Assembly: GCA_003614735.1 (NCBI GenBank)
Contig: KZ992646.1
Span: 1-24,089 of the forward strand
Reading direction: 5' to 3'
Length of the DNA: 24,089 nucleotides
Source: Thamnocephalis sphaerospora
Taxonomy: Eukaryota > Zoopagomycota > Zoopagomycetes > Zoopagales > Sigmoideomycetaceae
The notes below the pieces were generated by a model. That model ran no database searches, was not told where the DNA came from, and worked only from the letters and a program-made list of their open reading frames with translations. Below, piece by piece: positions 9,813-18,524 of this stretch; the first letter of the stretch is position 1, and the number at the start of each line of letters is the position of its first letter. The translations under genes were made by a program, and so were the position numbers.

Positions 9813-10295
9813 TGTCGATACTAGTGGGCGGTGCTGGCGTTCGTGGTGGATGGGCGGAAATGGCGAGGCGTCAATAGGAAGGTGATGAGCGTTTATATAC
9901 GCCTGTAACCAATCAATGCCAGTGTCGACATAAAAGTCCTTACCCAATCTCAACCAGTTTGTAAAAGGACGAAGCAGAGGAATGAGCTGGGCAAATCCAG
10001 CAGGTTTACGCCGGTGGAGTGTACAAACACGCGCATTTAAATGCCAGCGTGCTAGCGGGCTATGGCAGCGTGCACAGAGAAGACGAGAACATCCAAAGAA
10101 GGAATGGTTTTGTAACGGGAACATCTATACCTAGTCAGTACACGAGGGTGGCCTGGGTGACATTGAGTGCGTGGCAGTATCGAGGCCGCAGAGTATAGCA
10201 GTGCACACGGCCTCGTGTTGCGTGTACGGCACCCTAGTTACTTCCTCTGCTGCACGCATGGTCCAAGCACCATTCACCACAACTGTCGCACAAGT
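9813..10295. promoter_or_regulatory. Divergent promoter region, aldehyde dehydrogenase / orphan secretory protein
   Basis: About 480 bp separate the minus-strand start at 9812 from the plus-strand ATG at 10296, so both genes must be transcribed from here. An open minus frame over 9813-10124 continues the first exon upstream but has no family similarity. No named operator was recognised. Confidence 0.5.
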
Positions 10296-10943
10296 ATGCC
10301 CCTATGCTACTGGTCTGGCTTTGCATGTGCGCTGGCAGCACTGCTGCTTTTTCTTCCACTACTGCTGGAGAGGCAGATCTTGACTGTGCATGCAAACGAT
10401 GCACGTCAACAAGTGCTGGGTAGCACAACCGACGACCTAACCACCCAAACCAACTTGCCGCTGCTGCTCTACCTTGGCCAGCCGTCACACCGACTGCCGG
10501 TGCAGCATGCAGAGAATGCAGCGCAAGAGCTGGCTGCATTTGTGGAAGGTGAAGAACGACGTAACCACTTTGTCACACCTTTGGATAGGCTGGTGGCTGA
10601 CTGGATCGTGGAGCAGATAAACGGCGGTGCCCAAGTTAAGAAAAGCAGTCTCCAGCAGTTCAGATTGCTGTACGCATGGCTGGAAGTGCAGCAGGAGAGC
10701 TCTGCCGTGGAAGAGGCGACGCGGCAAAGTGCTCTCGATATGCTCACCACCTTTCTGGTGGACGCAGTGGAGTTGGGACGTCAGCCGCACGACGCATATG
10801 CGACATTACGTCATGATTACAAAAACCTAGTGGATCGCATGGAGTGCGCCGGTGTGCGCACGCCATTTTCGATGGAAGAGTATGCTGCATTCTGCTTGTC
10901 GCAGCTTGCAGGCATGCGTGGGAGCAGCTCATTTGCGCCATGA
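10296..10943 (+). CDS. Orphan protein with N-terminal signal peptide or anchor
   Basis: This intronless frame gives 215 aa from the ATG at 10296. It is open upstream to a GTG at 10167, but the ATG puts a hydrophobic core of about 17 residues (FACALAALLLFLPLLL) right behind the N-terminus, as in a signal peptide or type II anchor; a plausible cleavage site follows VHA near residue 31. The rest is predicted by eye to be mostly helical, with alternating charged and hydrophobic residues, one Cys in a MECAG context, and a Cys in FCLSQ. I do not recognise a family. A secreted or ER-lumen protein is the simplest reading. An AATAAA lies 42 bp after the stop. Confidence 0.6.
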   Translation: MPLCYWSGFACALAALLLFLPLLLERQILTVHANDARQQVLGSTTDDLTTQTNLPLLLYLGQPSHRLPVQHAENAAQELAAFVEGEERRNHFVTPLDRLVADWIVEQINGGAQVKKSSLQQFRLLYAWLEVQQESSAVEEATRQSALDMLTTFLVDAVELGRQPHDAYATLRHDYKNLVDRMECAGVRTPFSMEEYAAFCLSQLAGMRGSSSFAP

Positions 10944-10984
10944 CCTGCTGCTCTGTCACGGCAGCCATAAAGAGCTGGTCAACA

Positions 10985-10990
10985 AATAAA
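10985..10990 (+). terminator. Polyadenylation signal AATAAA
   Basis: A canonical AATAAA sits 42 bp downstream of the stop codon at 10941-10943 and before the convergent flavodoxin-like gene, in the expected place for 3'-end formation of the orphan secretory gene. Confidence 0.55.
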
Positions 10991-11072
10991 GTGCACTGAT
11001 ATATGATGTTTCGATTTACTGGTATCGATGGCATTCTCGGGCAGTGCGTACATCATAGCAGACTAGCATCGC

Positions 11073-12406
11073 TCAGTGCGGGCCAATCTTCCTGAGCAGA
11101 TCGCTCACTCGACGATTGAAGCTGGAGCGCTTGGATTGCATGGGTGTAGCCTGACTGCCACTTGGCACAGCCTGACCGGTTTCCTGACTTGCACTGGGAC
11201 CGGCGCTGGGGCCAGCATTGGAGCCGGCTGGCGCCTGCCCTGCGCCCTGGTTGCCTGCCACGGCCTGTGAGCCATCGGGCCCGTAGCCGGGCGGTTGCTG
11301 CTGGCCAGACTGTGGAGCCGCCAATGGCGCTGTTGAATCTTGAGCACCGCCGCCCGTACGCTCTGGCTGTGATCAGTGGAGGGATGGCGGATTTTCGTTA
11401 GCATGTACATTGCGTTTGCAAGTCTGCACGCAATAGTTTGCGCTTACGTTTGCAGCCAGCGCAGCAGCACTGTTATCGTCCCGACGGCGAGCTCCAGTCA
11501 CGTAGTTGAGGAGAGTGTCCGCAAACTGTTCGCCCTGGAACAGAGCGATAGCACTTTCCATCTGGGACACGCTGCGGCTGCCATCGGCACCAGCGACAGT
11601 GCCAGCGCCGTAATAGCTTCCGCCGACAACCTCACCGATCGCGCCCAGGTTGTCGTGCGCACCCATGGGCACAAAGATCACTCCGTGGTGTGCAAGCGTG
11701 GTGATGAACGTCAAAGCCGTCGTCTCCTGGCCGCCATGCTGACCGCCGGTGGAGAAGAACAGGCCGGCCATTTTGCCGCGGAGTGCACCGCTACCATACC
11801 GCGTACGTGTCATAAACAAGCAAAAGTAAGACTGCGTCATGTGTCGACTCACCTTGCCCATAGGCCGCCCGTGGTGTCCCAGAAGGCCTTCATCGAGCCA
11901 GACATGATGCCATAGCGCGTGCTAGAGCAGCCAGTCGTGGGCGTTAGTATCAGTGCCAAATGTAGCTGCCATGCGCGCGACCTACGGTGTGCCTAGCAGA
12001 AAGCCATCGGCTTTGGCTAGTTCATTGGCAGTGATGACGGGCACGTCAGGTGCAGGCTGGGCGTGCATCTTGGTGAGAACTACGCACGAGTTACCGTTAG
12101 CTTGGACAACGACCACGCGATGCTACGATGATGACCACACCACCTACCCTCGCTTGGCAGCTGTTCTTCAACGCGGAATAGGCGCACATCAATGCCGGGC
12201 ACTTTCTGTGCACCCTGCTGTAATAGCTGGGCCAGCTTGTAGACATGGTGGTAGAGTGTGTGAAAGATAATGTACAGGCGAATTGGTTCAGCATTTCCCG
12301 ATCCAGCAGCAGCCTGCTGCTGGCCCTGCTGCTGATCCTGCTGCTGCTGAGGTCCTTCCGTGGCCGGGCCCACGTTGGCCGCAGGCTGATCCGTGTTATC
12401 GGCCAT
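11073..12406 (-). CDS. Flavodoxin-like NAD(P)H:quinone oxidoreductase (WrbA/Pst2/Ycp4 type)
   Basis: Five exons (12406-12148, 12079-11986, 11921-11853, 11790-11448, 11366-11073) join in phase to give 352 aa. After a Gln/Ala-rich N-terminal extension (about 40 residues) comes a flavodoxin fold: first strand and FMN phosphate loop in IRLYIIFHTLYHHVYKLAQ, VRLFRVEEQLPSEVL, the KMHA..PDVPVIT segment, GFLLGTPTRYG, MKAFWDTTGGLWA, the STGGQHGGQETTAL loop and GVIFVPMG, then GGSYYGAGTVAG. WrbA-type proteins bind FMN and reduce quinones by two electrons, limiting radical formation; the yeast Pst2, Rfs1 and Ycp4 proteins are relatives linked to the plasma membrane. A 110-residue Pro/Gly/Gln/Ala-rich tail ends in a basic amphipathic stretch (SSFNRRVSDLLRKIGPH), possibly a membrane contact. 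The first exon contains a Gln codon repeat. Confidence 0.9.
12300..12351 (-). repeat. CAG/CTG repeat encoding Gln-rich N-terminus
   Basis: Interrupted CTG triplets on the plus strand read as CAG on the minus strand and encode the QQQQDQQQGQQQ stretch of the flavodoxin-like protein. Such runs vary in length between strains. Confidence 0.7.
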
Positions 12407-13006
12407 AATGGAAAGCTAGAGTATGTAACAGGTTGAGGCAGAACAGTGTGCGCGAGCGTGGAATGCGTGCTTTACATGCAAAAGGCGGTTTTGCGTGCCA
12501 GAGTTGTTGTGCGTGGGACAAGCGCACGCTTCTGCCGTTGCGAGGGCTTTTAAGGGTGCGCGGACTTTGCAGCCGAGACCGATCAAAAAGTGGTCTGATT
12601 GACCACCTTTCGGCGACGCTCTAAAGCCAATGGCAACGGCAGCATTGCTAGAGTAGGCCGCTGTTCCGCCATACTGGCCGACTCGCGCATGCAATGTGGC
12701 CGACTCATATGACACACTTTGGCGAAACGTCATTCGTCTCGCCTGCACTCAGAATCAAGCAACACGCACACATGTCTCGGCACCAAGCGGTAAAATGACA
12801 AGACCATCGCAGTTTTGAAGAGAAAATGTACGACCAGGGGCGTAGCGTAGGCACACGCAGAGGTTGGGTGTACAGCGGGCGCAAGGTGGGCGAAAGCAAT
12901 ACACGGAATAAACGAGTGCCATGGGGGCGTGGAAGGGCTTGGTCGGATACCGCCGTAGCGGCTGGACACGGCGGGGATGGGCTGTGAATTATAGCGTAGC
13001 GCTCGC
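12407..13006. promoter_or_regulatory. Spacer and promoter upstream of the flavodoxin-like gene
   Basis: Six hundred bases lie between the flavodoxin-like start (12406) and the stop of the mitochondrial carrier (13007), both on the minus strand. The frames here (minus 12416-12748, minus 12730-12969) carry no domains. The part next to 12406 should contain the promoter; no specific element was identified. Confidence 0.45.
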
Positions 13007-14161
13007 TTAGAAGAGGGCGTTCATGAACTTGAGCGACAGCTCCACGCCCAGGAAGCAGGCTGCGTTGGCCGGGAACGCGCGCAGCATGGCAGGACCAAGG
13101 CCGCGGAAGAGCGCGGATGGACCTTCGTTGCGCATCAGCTTGACAAACACGTCCGTTAGACCAGAGTAGGTGCCAGCCGGCGCCGTCTGCTGGCGCGACT
13201 TGAGCACATCAGCCGGCTGGTAATGGCGAAAGCAGGCGCAGCGTACATGTCAGCGGATGCCATCGGGTTGGAGCGATCAGGACGATGCCTGCACCGTTGG
13301 ATAAGGTCCGTTGATTACTTACAATAGCAATTGCCCAGTTGGCCATACCAGCCAGACCACCAGCGCAGAACACGGCGACGGGGCTGATATCACCTGCACT
13401 CTTGCCAGCCGGAGTGAACCACTTCTTGAAGAGCTCGTACGCGCCAAAGTACGCCACACTGCCCGGAACATCACGCAGCAGCGTGGCAGCGGTGCCCTTG
13501 TAGATGCCGCGGATACCGCCCTCACGCCAGATGCCACGTGCCGCATCGGCCGTGCCCTTGTACTTTTGCTCGCTGGCTGGCAGCGACGACTGGATCTGAA
13601 TGATGCACTTGACCCGCTCGATCGGCGTCATCAGCAGCGTAGCTGGCAGTGCGCTGAAACCACCGGCAAAGCAGATCTGGCCCATGGTGAGCGGCTCGCC
13701 GGCCTTCTGCAGGGCGCCAGGATAATCGATAGCGTTGCCGTCATCAGCCACCATCCGTCGCCATCGCACATCATCTGCACGTGCGCATGTACACCCACCT
13801 GGCCGTAGAACGACTGAGAAAGCTTCTTGCCCACATCGTAGCCCCAGAAGCAGGTGGCGAAAATGGGCGTCACACCAACAAGCGGAGCGGACATGCCACG
13901 GTACAGGCCACGCACGCCATCCTTGGCAATGGTCTTGCGAGCGCAGTCGAGTGCACCCGTGTACAGCGTTGTGGTCTGCAGCCGGACCTTGATAAGATCA
14001 AGCGGATGACCTGCCGCTACCAGGCACATGCCACCAAAGCCACCCGACAGGAAAGACTTTACTGACGCAGCCACCGAAGACTGCTGCTTCACCTGCACCT
14101 GCTGCTGCTTGGGCTCAACGGACACCACAGCGGGTGCCGGGACGGGGGCAGTGTCGGACAT
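13007..14161 (-). CDS. Mitochondrial carnitine/acylcarnitine carrier (SLC25 family)
   Basis: Three exons (14161-13799, 13706-13323, 13216-13007) join in phase to encode 318 aa, the normal length for the family. Three carrier repeats are visible, each with the P-x-D/E-x-x-K signature: [11 protein letters not shown] near residue 54, [12 protein letters not shown] near 150 and [13 protein letters not shown] near 252. The last block, together with [29 protein letters not shown] split over the third repeat, is diagnostic of the carnitine/acylcarnitine subfamily (yeast Crc1, human SLC25A20) rather than other carriers. The protein exchanges acylcarnitines for carnitine across the inner mitochondrial membrane, feeding fatty acyl or acetyl units into the matrix. 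A Pro/Val/Gln-rich N-terminal 35 residues precede the first helix. Donors and acceptors are GTGGGT/CAG and GTAAGT/CAG. Confidence 0.93.
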
Positions 14162-14511
14162 GGCGGTGGAAAAGCCCAATCAATACACACAAAGAGAGAG
14201 GAAGAAGGAGAGAGAGGAAGAAGGAGGTTGAGGAAGAAAAGACGGGTGCGCTACGCGGTGGCGGGCTTGCTGGGAAAGAAAGGCAAGCGTGAGTGTACGG
14301 CCAAGGGTGCGCACATACGCGACCGCCCGAGCGCAAGCGGGCGGTGATTGGCCGATGAAACTCCACCAAGTGGCGGCATCAGCGGTAGTGATCCGCCGTA
14401 AATCACGTGTACCGGCGGCATCAGCGAAACTACCGCGCGTCTTATTCAGACTACACCGAAATGGGCGCAGTACTAGGCCAAAAACAGAAGGCAAAAAGAG
14501 AAGCGCACAGT
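14162..14511. promoter_or_regulatory. Carrier gene promoter region
   Basis: These 350 bp lie between the carrier start and the stop of the BTB-CAP-Gly gene. They contain the polypyrimidine tract listed separately and otherwise no convincing frame. Confidence 0.5.
14191..14243 (-). promoter_or_regulatory. CT-rich tract upstream of the carnitine carrier
   Basis: On the minus (coding) strand this is an almost pure C/T run of about 50 bases, ending 30 bp before the ATG at 14161. Fungal genes often have such pyrimidine tracts just before the transcription start, so it probably marks the core promoter or 5' leader. Confidence 0.5.
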
Positions 14512-17158
14512 CTACACAGCTCGCTGGACCGCCTCTCGCCGTACAAACAGGCCGCGATTGGCGCCTGCCTCAAAGTAGCGCACGCCATCGACCGAGCCAT
14601 CATTGCGACCATCTGCGCGCTGGTGTGAGCCGCTGTTCGAGTACCGCTGGGTGTATGTGCACGCGGCGCGCTTACCGCTTTCCTCTAGCTCCACGCCGAT
14701 CCAAAGACCGCTGGCAAACTGTGTGCTTCCTACAAAGCGGACAACTCCGATGCGAACGGGCGACCGCGGGGAAAGTTGCACGCGGTCTCCAACGGTCGGT
14801 GTCCAATGAGCGGCGCCACTGGTGCGCGGTAGCCGGATGTCCGAAGTAGCGGCGCGAGACGTAGATGTGGAGACACGGCGAGGTCGCGATGTAGAGCGCG
14901 CTCGCGAAGCGCGTGTCAGCTGCGCGCGTGACGGTGACCGTGGTGTTGTCGGTGAGGTGGCGGGCGAACGATGTCGAGCTGGACGCGGATGGCGCATCAT
15001 GGTGGAGGACGTGGCGCTGGTGGCGTTTGACACGCGATGCAGTGTGCTGGCTGACGATGCATCCAAGCGGCTCGAAGCGCCGCGTGAGGAAGCGGCCGTT
15101 GTAGAGGATGCTGTCTTGGTCGAGGACGCAAGTGATGATACCGAGGGGAGTTTTCGGCTTTGCGTGCGCAGTCGTCCTGGTGTCCGGCTGGGGCGCGTAG
15201 CAGACGAACGAGTGGGCGTAGACGCTGCACTGGACTCTCTGGCTGGCGTAGCATCTGCCGTAGTAGTAGCGCTGGTGGCCAGGCGTACGGTAATGTGCAG
15301 ACCCGTGCGAGTGACCGGGCCGCGCGTGTAGCCACGGGCCGCTGCCTTGTGCGCCTCTTCGTCCACCAGATCGTTCGGGCTCACGCCAATGGCTATACCG
15401 ACCGTCAACGTTAGCAAACTGTGTGCTATCCCTGAGGCATGCCATGCTTACCAAGCGCAAGCGCTTGAACTAGTTCCGGTTTGAGCTTGTCAAAACCGCC
15501 GACCGCAGCAATACCCGACCAGCGCCGCTCCAGATATTCGACGCATGTCTGCACCGCATCACGAAGCACATGTAGATTAGCATCCGAAATCTCCAGCTCA
15601 GGCTTCTTCTGGACTACACTGGTAGTCTCTATCGGCGACAGTGCCGCAGGAGGCTCAGAAGGATACTCTTGCGGCGGCGACGGTGGCCGTGGCCGTGGCG
15701 GTGCTTGTCGCTGCTGTGCCCACATACTTGCCGCTTCCTTGGCCTTGGCCTCCTCTTCTTCGACGCGTAGACGACGCTCCTTTTCTGCGTCAATTAACGC
15801 CGAGACTTTCTCAAAGATGACTATTTTGGTGTGGTCGTCACCAGAAAGTGCAAGCACCTGCTCAAACAGCCCCTGAATCAGATCGGCATCCCAGCCGGCC
15901 AAAAGTACCGACAGCTCCGTGTCGGTGGCGAGAAAACGACCAAAGTGGCGTGCTGCGCAGCGTACAATGCGCTCCTGCAGTGTTTCCTGTAACTCACGCA
16001 CTACAACCATCCAGCCGGTGACAGCGGCCGTGCCTGCGCCCGCAGAGGCGGTACGCTGCGTTAACAGCCAGTCAAGCTCGCAGCAGCCGCGCCACATGCG
16101 CACCACCGAATTTGGCTGCACTGCGGCCAGCACTTGCTGCACTAGCGCACCGCGTGTAGTTTCCGGTAGGCGCGTCACAAAATTGCCGTTTGCCCAAGCA
16201 CGCTGGAATCCTTGCGTCAGCACATGTGTACATCCGTCCATTAGCGGGCGAATGTCATAGCGCTCAGCAAATGCCAGTAGCGCCGGTAACTGTGGCACGC
16301 ACATGTCGCACATGCAGCGCAGACCATGAACACGCCGTGAAATCTGATGCAGGCTGTAAACCCGCAGCGCAGGAACATCGAGGAAATCAGCTGCACGCCA
16401 CAACGCAGTCCAGTCTGCAATGGTCAGGGCCTCCTCCGCGTCCGCATCTACTGCGGCACGGTCAGTGTAGAGAAAGTGTAGTAGTGCCGGCAGCGCACGT
16501 GTTGGCACGAATTCCTCTGGCAGGCGAATTTGACTGGCTGCCGAGTCAACGTATTGATGACCCATGGCTAACAGTGCGCGAAAATATCCGGATCTGGCCA
16601 CAAGCAGAAAGCGATGGGCCAGTTCGCAGGGCGTCTCGTCCGTGGCCGTGTCCAAGGTAAGCTGGACATCGGAATGAGCGCGGTCGCCCTCTAGCAGCAC
16701 CGCAAGTGTGGTCACCCGCTTGTAGCGGGCACACAGCCTGGCAAGACTGCTTGGATGTGTTGACCATTCACCCACTGCGTCGTCGGCCGTTATCGTATCG
16801 CATCCGCACTGACCATAATAATGCAGCACGCCTGCGTTGCATGGCGCGTCAGCCGACAAAACGAGTGCCATCTGTTACTATCTATGGACGTACCAGCGTG
16901 TGCACTCGGGCGCTCCTCCGAGTCGAGGCCCTCCACAGGCGCATCGGCCAGGAGAGGATGGCCGATATGCGGGTCGTCCGGTGCGTCGAGAGAAAGAGCC
17001 GACGAGGGGCTATCATCGAGGACAAAGAGACTGGCAAGGTCCTGGCCAAGTTGAGATTTCGGCACGACTAATTCGCAGCGTACTTCTCGCGGCACCGGTG
17101 GCAGGAGATAGCGTCGAGCAGGCGCCGCACTGCCGCTAGATTTTCTCCGGTGTGCCAT
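14512..17158 (-). CDS. BTB domain - basic linker - CAP-Gly fusion protein
   Basis: Four exons (17158-16894, 16831-15452, 15392-14676, 14612-14512) join in phase for 820 aa. Residues about 135-245 form a BTB/POZ domain: SDVQLTLD, ELAHRFLLVARSGYFRALL, the PALLHFLYTD strand and a following AADFLDVPALR helix. A helical region, a Glu/Lys-rich coiled-coil-like stretch and a Pro-rich segment follow. Residues about 590-740 are Ser/Thr/Arg-rich and basic. Residues about 749-818 form a CAP-Gly domain with VGDRVQL, GVVRFVG, GLWIGVELEE and GRNDGSVDGVRYF; the usual GKNDG is GRNDG. CAP-Gly domains bind microtubule ends or EEY/F tails; BTB domains dimerise or recruit cullin-3. Intron 15393-15451 has GTAAGC, CTAAC and TAG; without splicing the BTB protein would stop at 15426. 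The CAP-Gly frame lacks its own upstream ATG. An ATG at 17293 is an alternative start. Confidence 0.78.
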
Positions 17159-18524
17159 GGCGTACGTGGGCAGGCCGAGTAGACGCGTGCCGTCTGGCGT
17201 GGAATGGCTTACAGCTGCGGCGTTCTTGTTGCACCTGCGTTGGTAATTAGAGACGGTACAAGCAGGGAAAAGCAGCAGCGTAGTGAGTGTCATGGCGCGT
17301 CACATCGCGTCATACGATAGACACAAACAGAAACGTGTCGAGTTGCAGCAAGAACTACACGCTGGACACGCTACGCAGCTACCTGACCACTTACCGCAGA
17401 GAGCGTGAATGCGTCAGACACTGTGTCGATGAGGCTGAATGCTACAGCACTGGGACAGATCCTAGCGTGGGCGATCTTTGGAAGGAAAGATGGAGTATAT
17501 GTATCCAAGGTCGCTGCAGTGCAAAGCGAGGCAAGTGGCCGTTGTCGGGCAGGGACAGACCGCTAGAGCGTATGTACAGTCGGAATAGAGAAGGCCAGCT
17601 CCGACGTGCGGCTGGTTGGCTGGTTGTCACGTAGTGGAGGCAGGGCAGGGCAGAGCGTTAGGATCGAGCCTGCGAATACACACTCTGGCAGTAGCCAGCA
17701 ATCATCAAACGAGTAGATGCGAGGTAGTGTAAGGAGACGACAATAGCAAGCAAATGGCGGGAAGAGTGTGTGCTGGACGGAAAACGGTATGAGCGCTGCG
17801 TGTTGCAAGTGCCAAAACAGTCACGACCACTGGCACCCGCGCAAGTGACCCGGTGCAGCCACACTTGTAGACTGGAATGCAGCTAGAATGCTATGATCGT
17901 CACTCAGTGGTCACTTTGGGTCAGTGTACGGGTGCGCAGGAGAATGTGTCGAGGTTGCAATCGCTATGCACGGTAGCAGTGCTACCAAATACATGGATGG
18001 CACGCTGCCAGCAGCATCTTGCGCCATCGACTGTGGCGAGGCACTGGCTGGTGAAGAGAGCACGACGAGGAGGAAGCGCAGTCACGGATCAGGTGACGAT
18101 CGCAGTCAAGCGTAGACCGTCATCGGTCATGTGTGTACACACCAAACCAAGCATCCGACTGCTGAGCCTGCTGTGACCGCTAGGCGACGTTTGACAGCGC
18201 CCCCGTGATGTATGCAGTCGGTGCAATGGAGACTCTAGCGTCAGTGCCCGCAGGGTCAAACCAAGTTGGTACGATTCGGATTGCGCTGACGCTGCAATGC
18301 TGGCGGAATGCAGCAGTCACCAGCGTGCGCTGTCTAAATGCGGCGCCAGCCGGCATGTAGGCACTCCGATACGCGCCAAAGAGTGCTGCGCGTCCGCTCA
18401 AAACTTCTCACTCTCCTCTCCGTACTCATCTGCACCAGTTTGCGCACTTTGCTACCGGTAGTCCACACACGCTGCCAACAACGGCCACCGCAACGGCACT
18501 ACTAGTAACCGCCATTCGAGCACG
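17159..18524. promoter_or_regulatory. Divergent spacer, BTB-CAP-Gly / F-box genes
   Basis: This 1.37 kb lies between two divergent starts and must hold both promoters. Small frames (plus 17287-17634, plus 17877-18176, minus 18180-18401) have no domain, mostly start at non-ATG codons and lack splice-linked partners. I see no RNA gene or repeat. Confidence 0.5.

Noticed and set aside
14822-15331. Plus-strand frame of 169 residues opposite the linker of the BTB-CAP-Gly gene
   Set aside because: It mirrors the low-complexity Ser/Thr/Arg coding of the opposite strand and has no family features.
15426-15460. BTB protein ending at the TAG at 15426-15428, followed by a separate CAP-Gly gene
   Set aside because: The last codons and the stop lie inside a canonical 59-bp intron, and the CAP-Gly frame has no usable upstream ATG; the spliced fusion is the simpler model, though transcripts should confirm it.
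17640-17680. Possible tRNA B-box-like string (GGATCGAGCC)
   Set aside because: No matching A box or cloverleaf arms can be folded around it.
18180-18401. Small minus-strand frame before the F-box gene
   Set aside because: It starts at TTG, has no domain and no convincing splice partner, and lies in the divergent promoter region.
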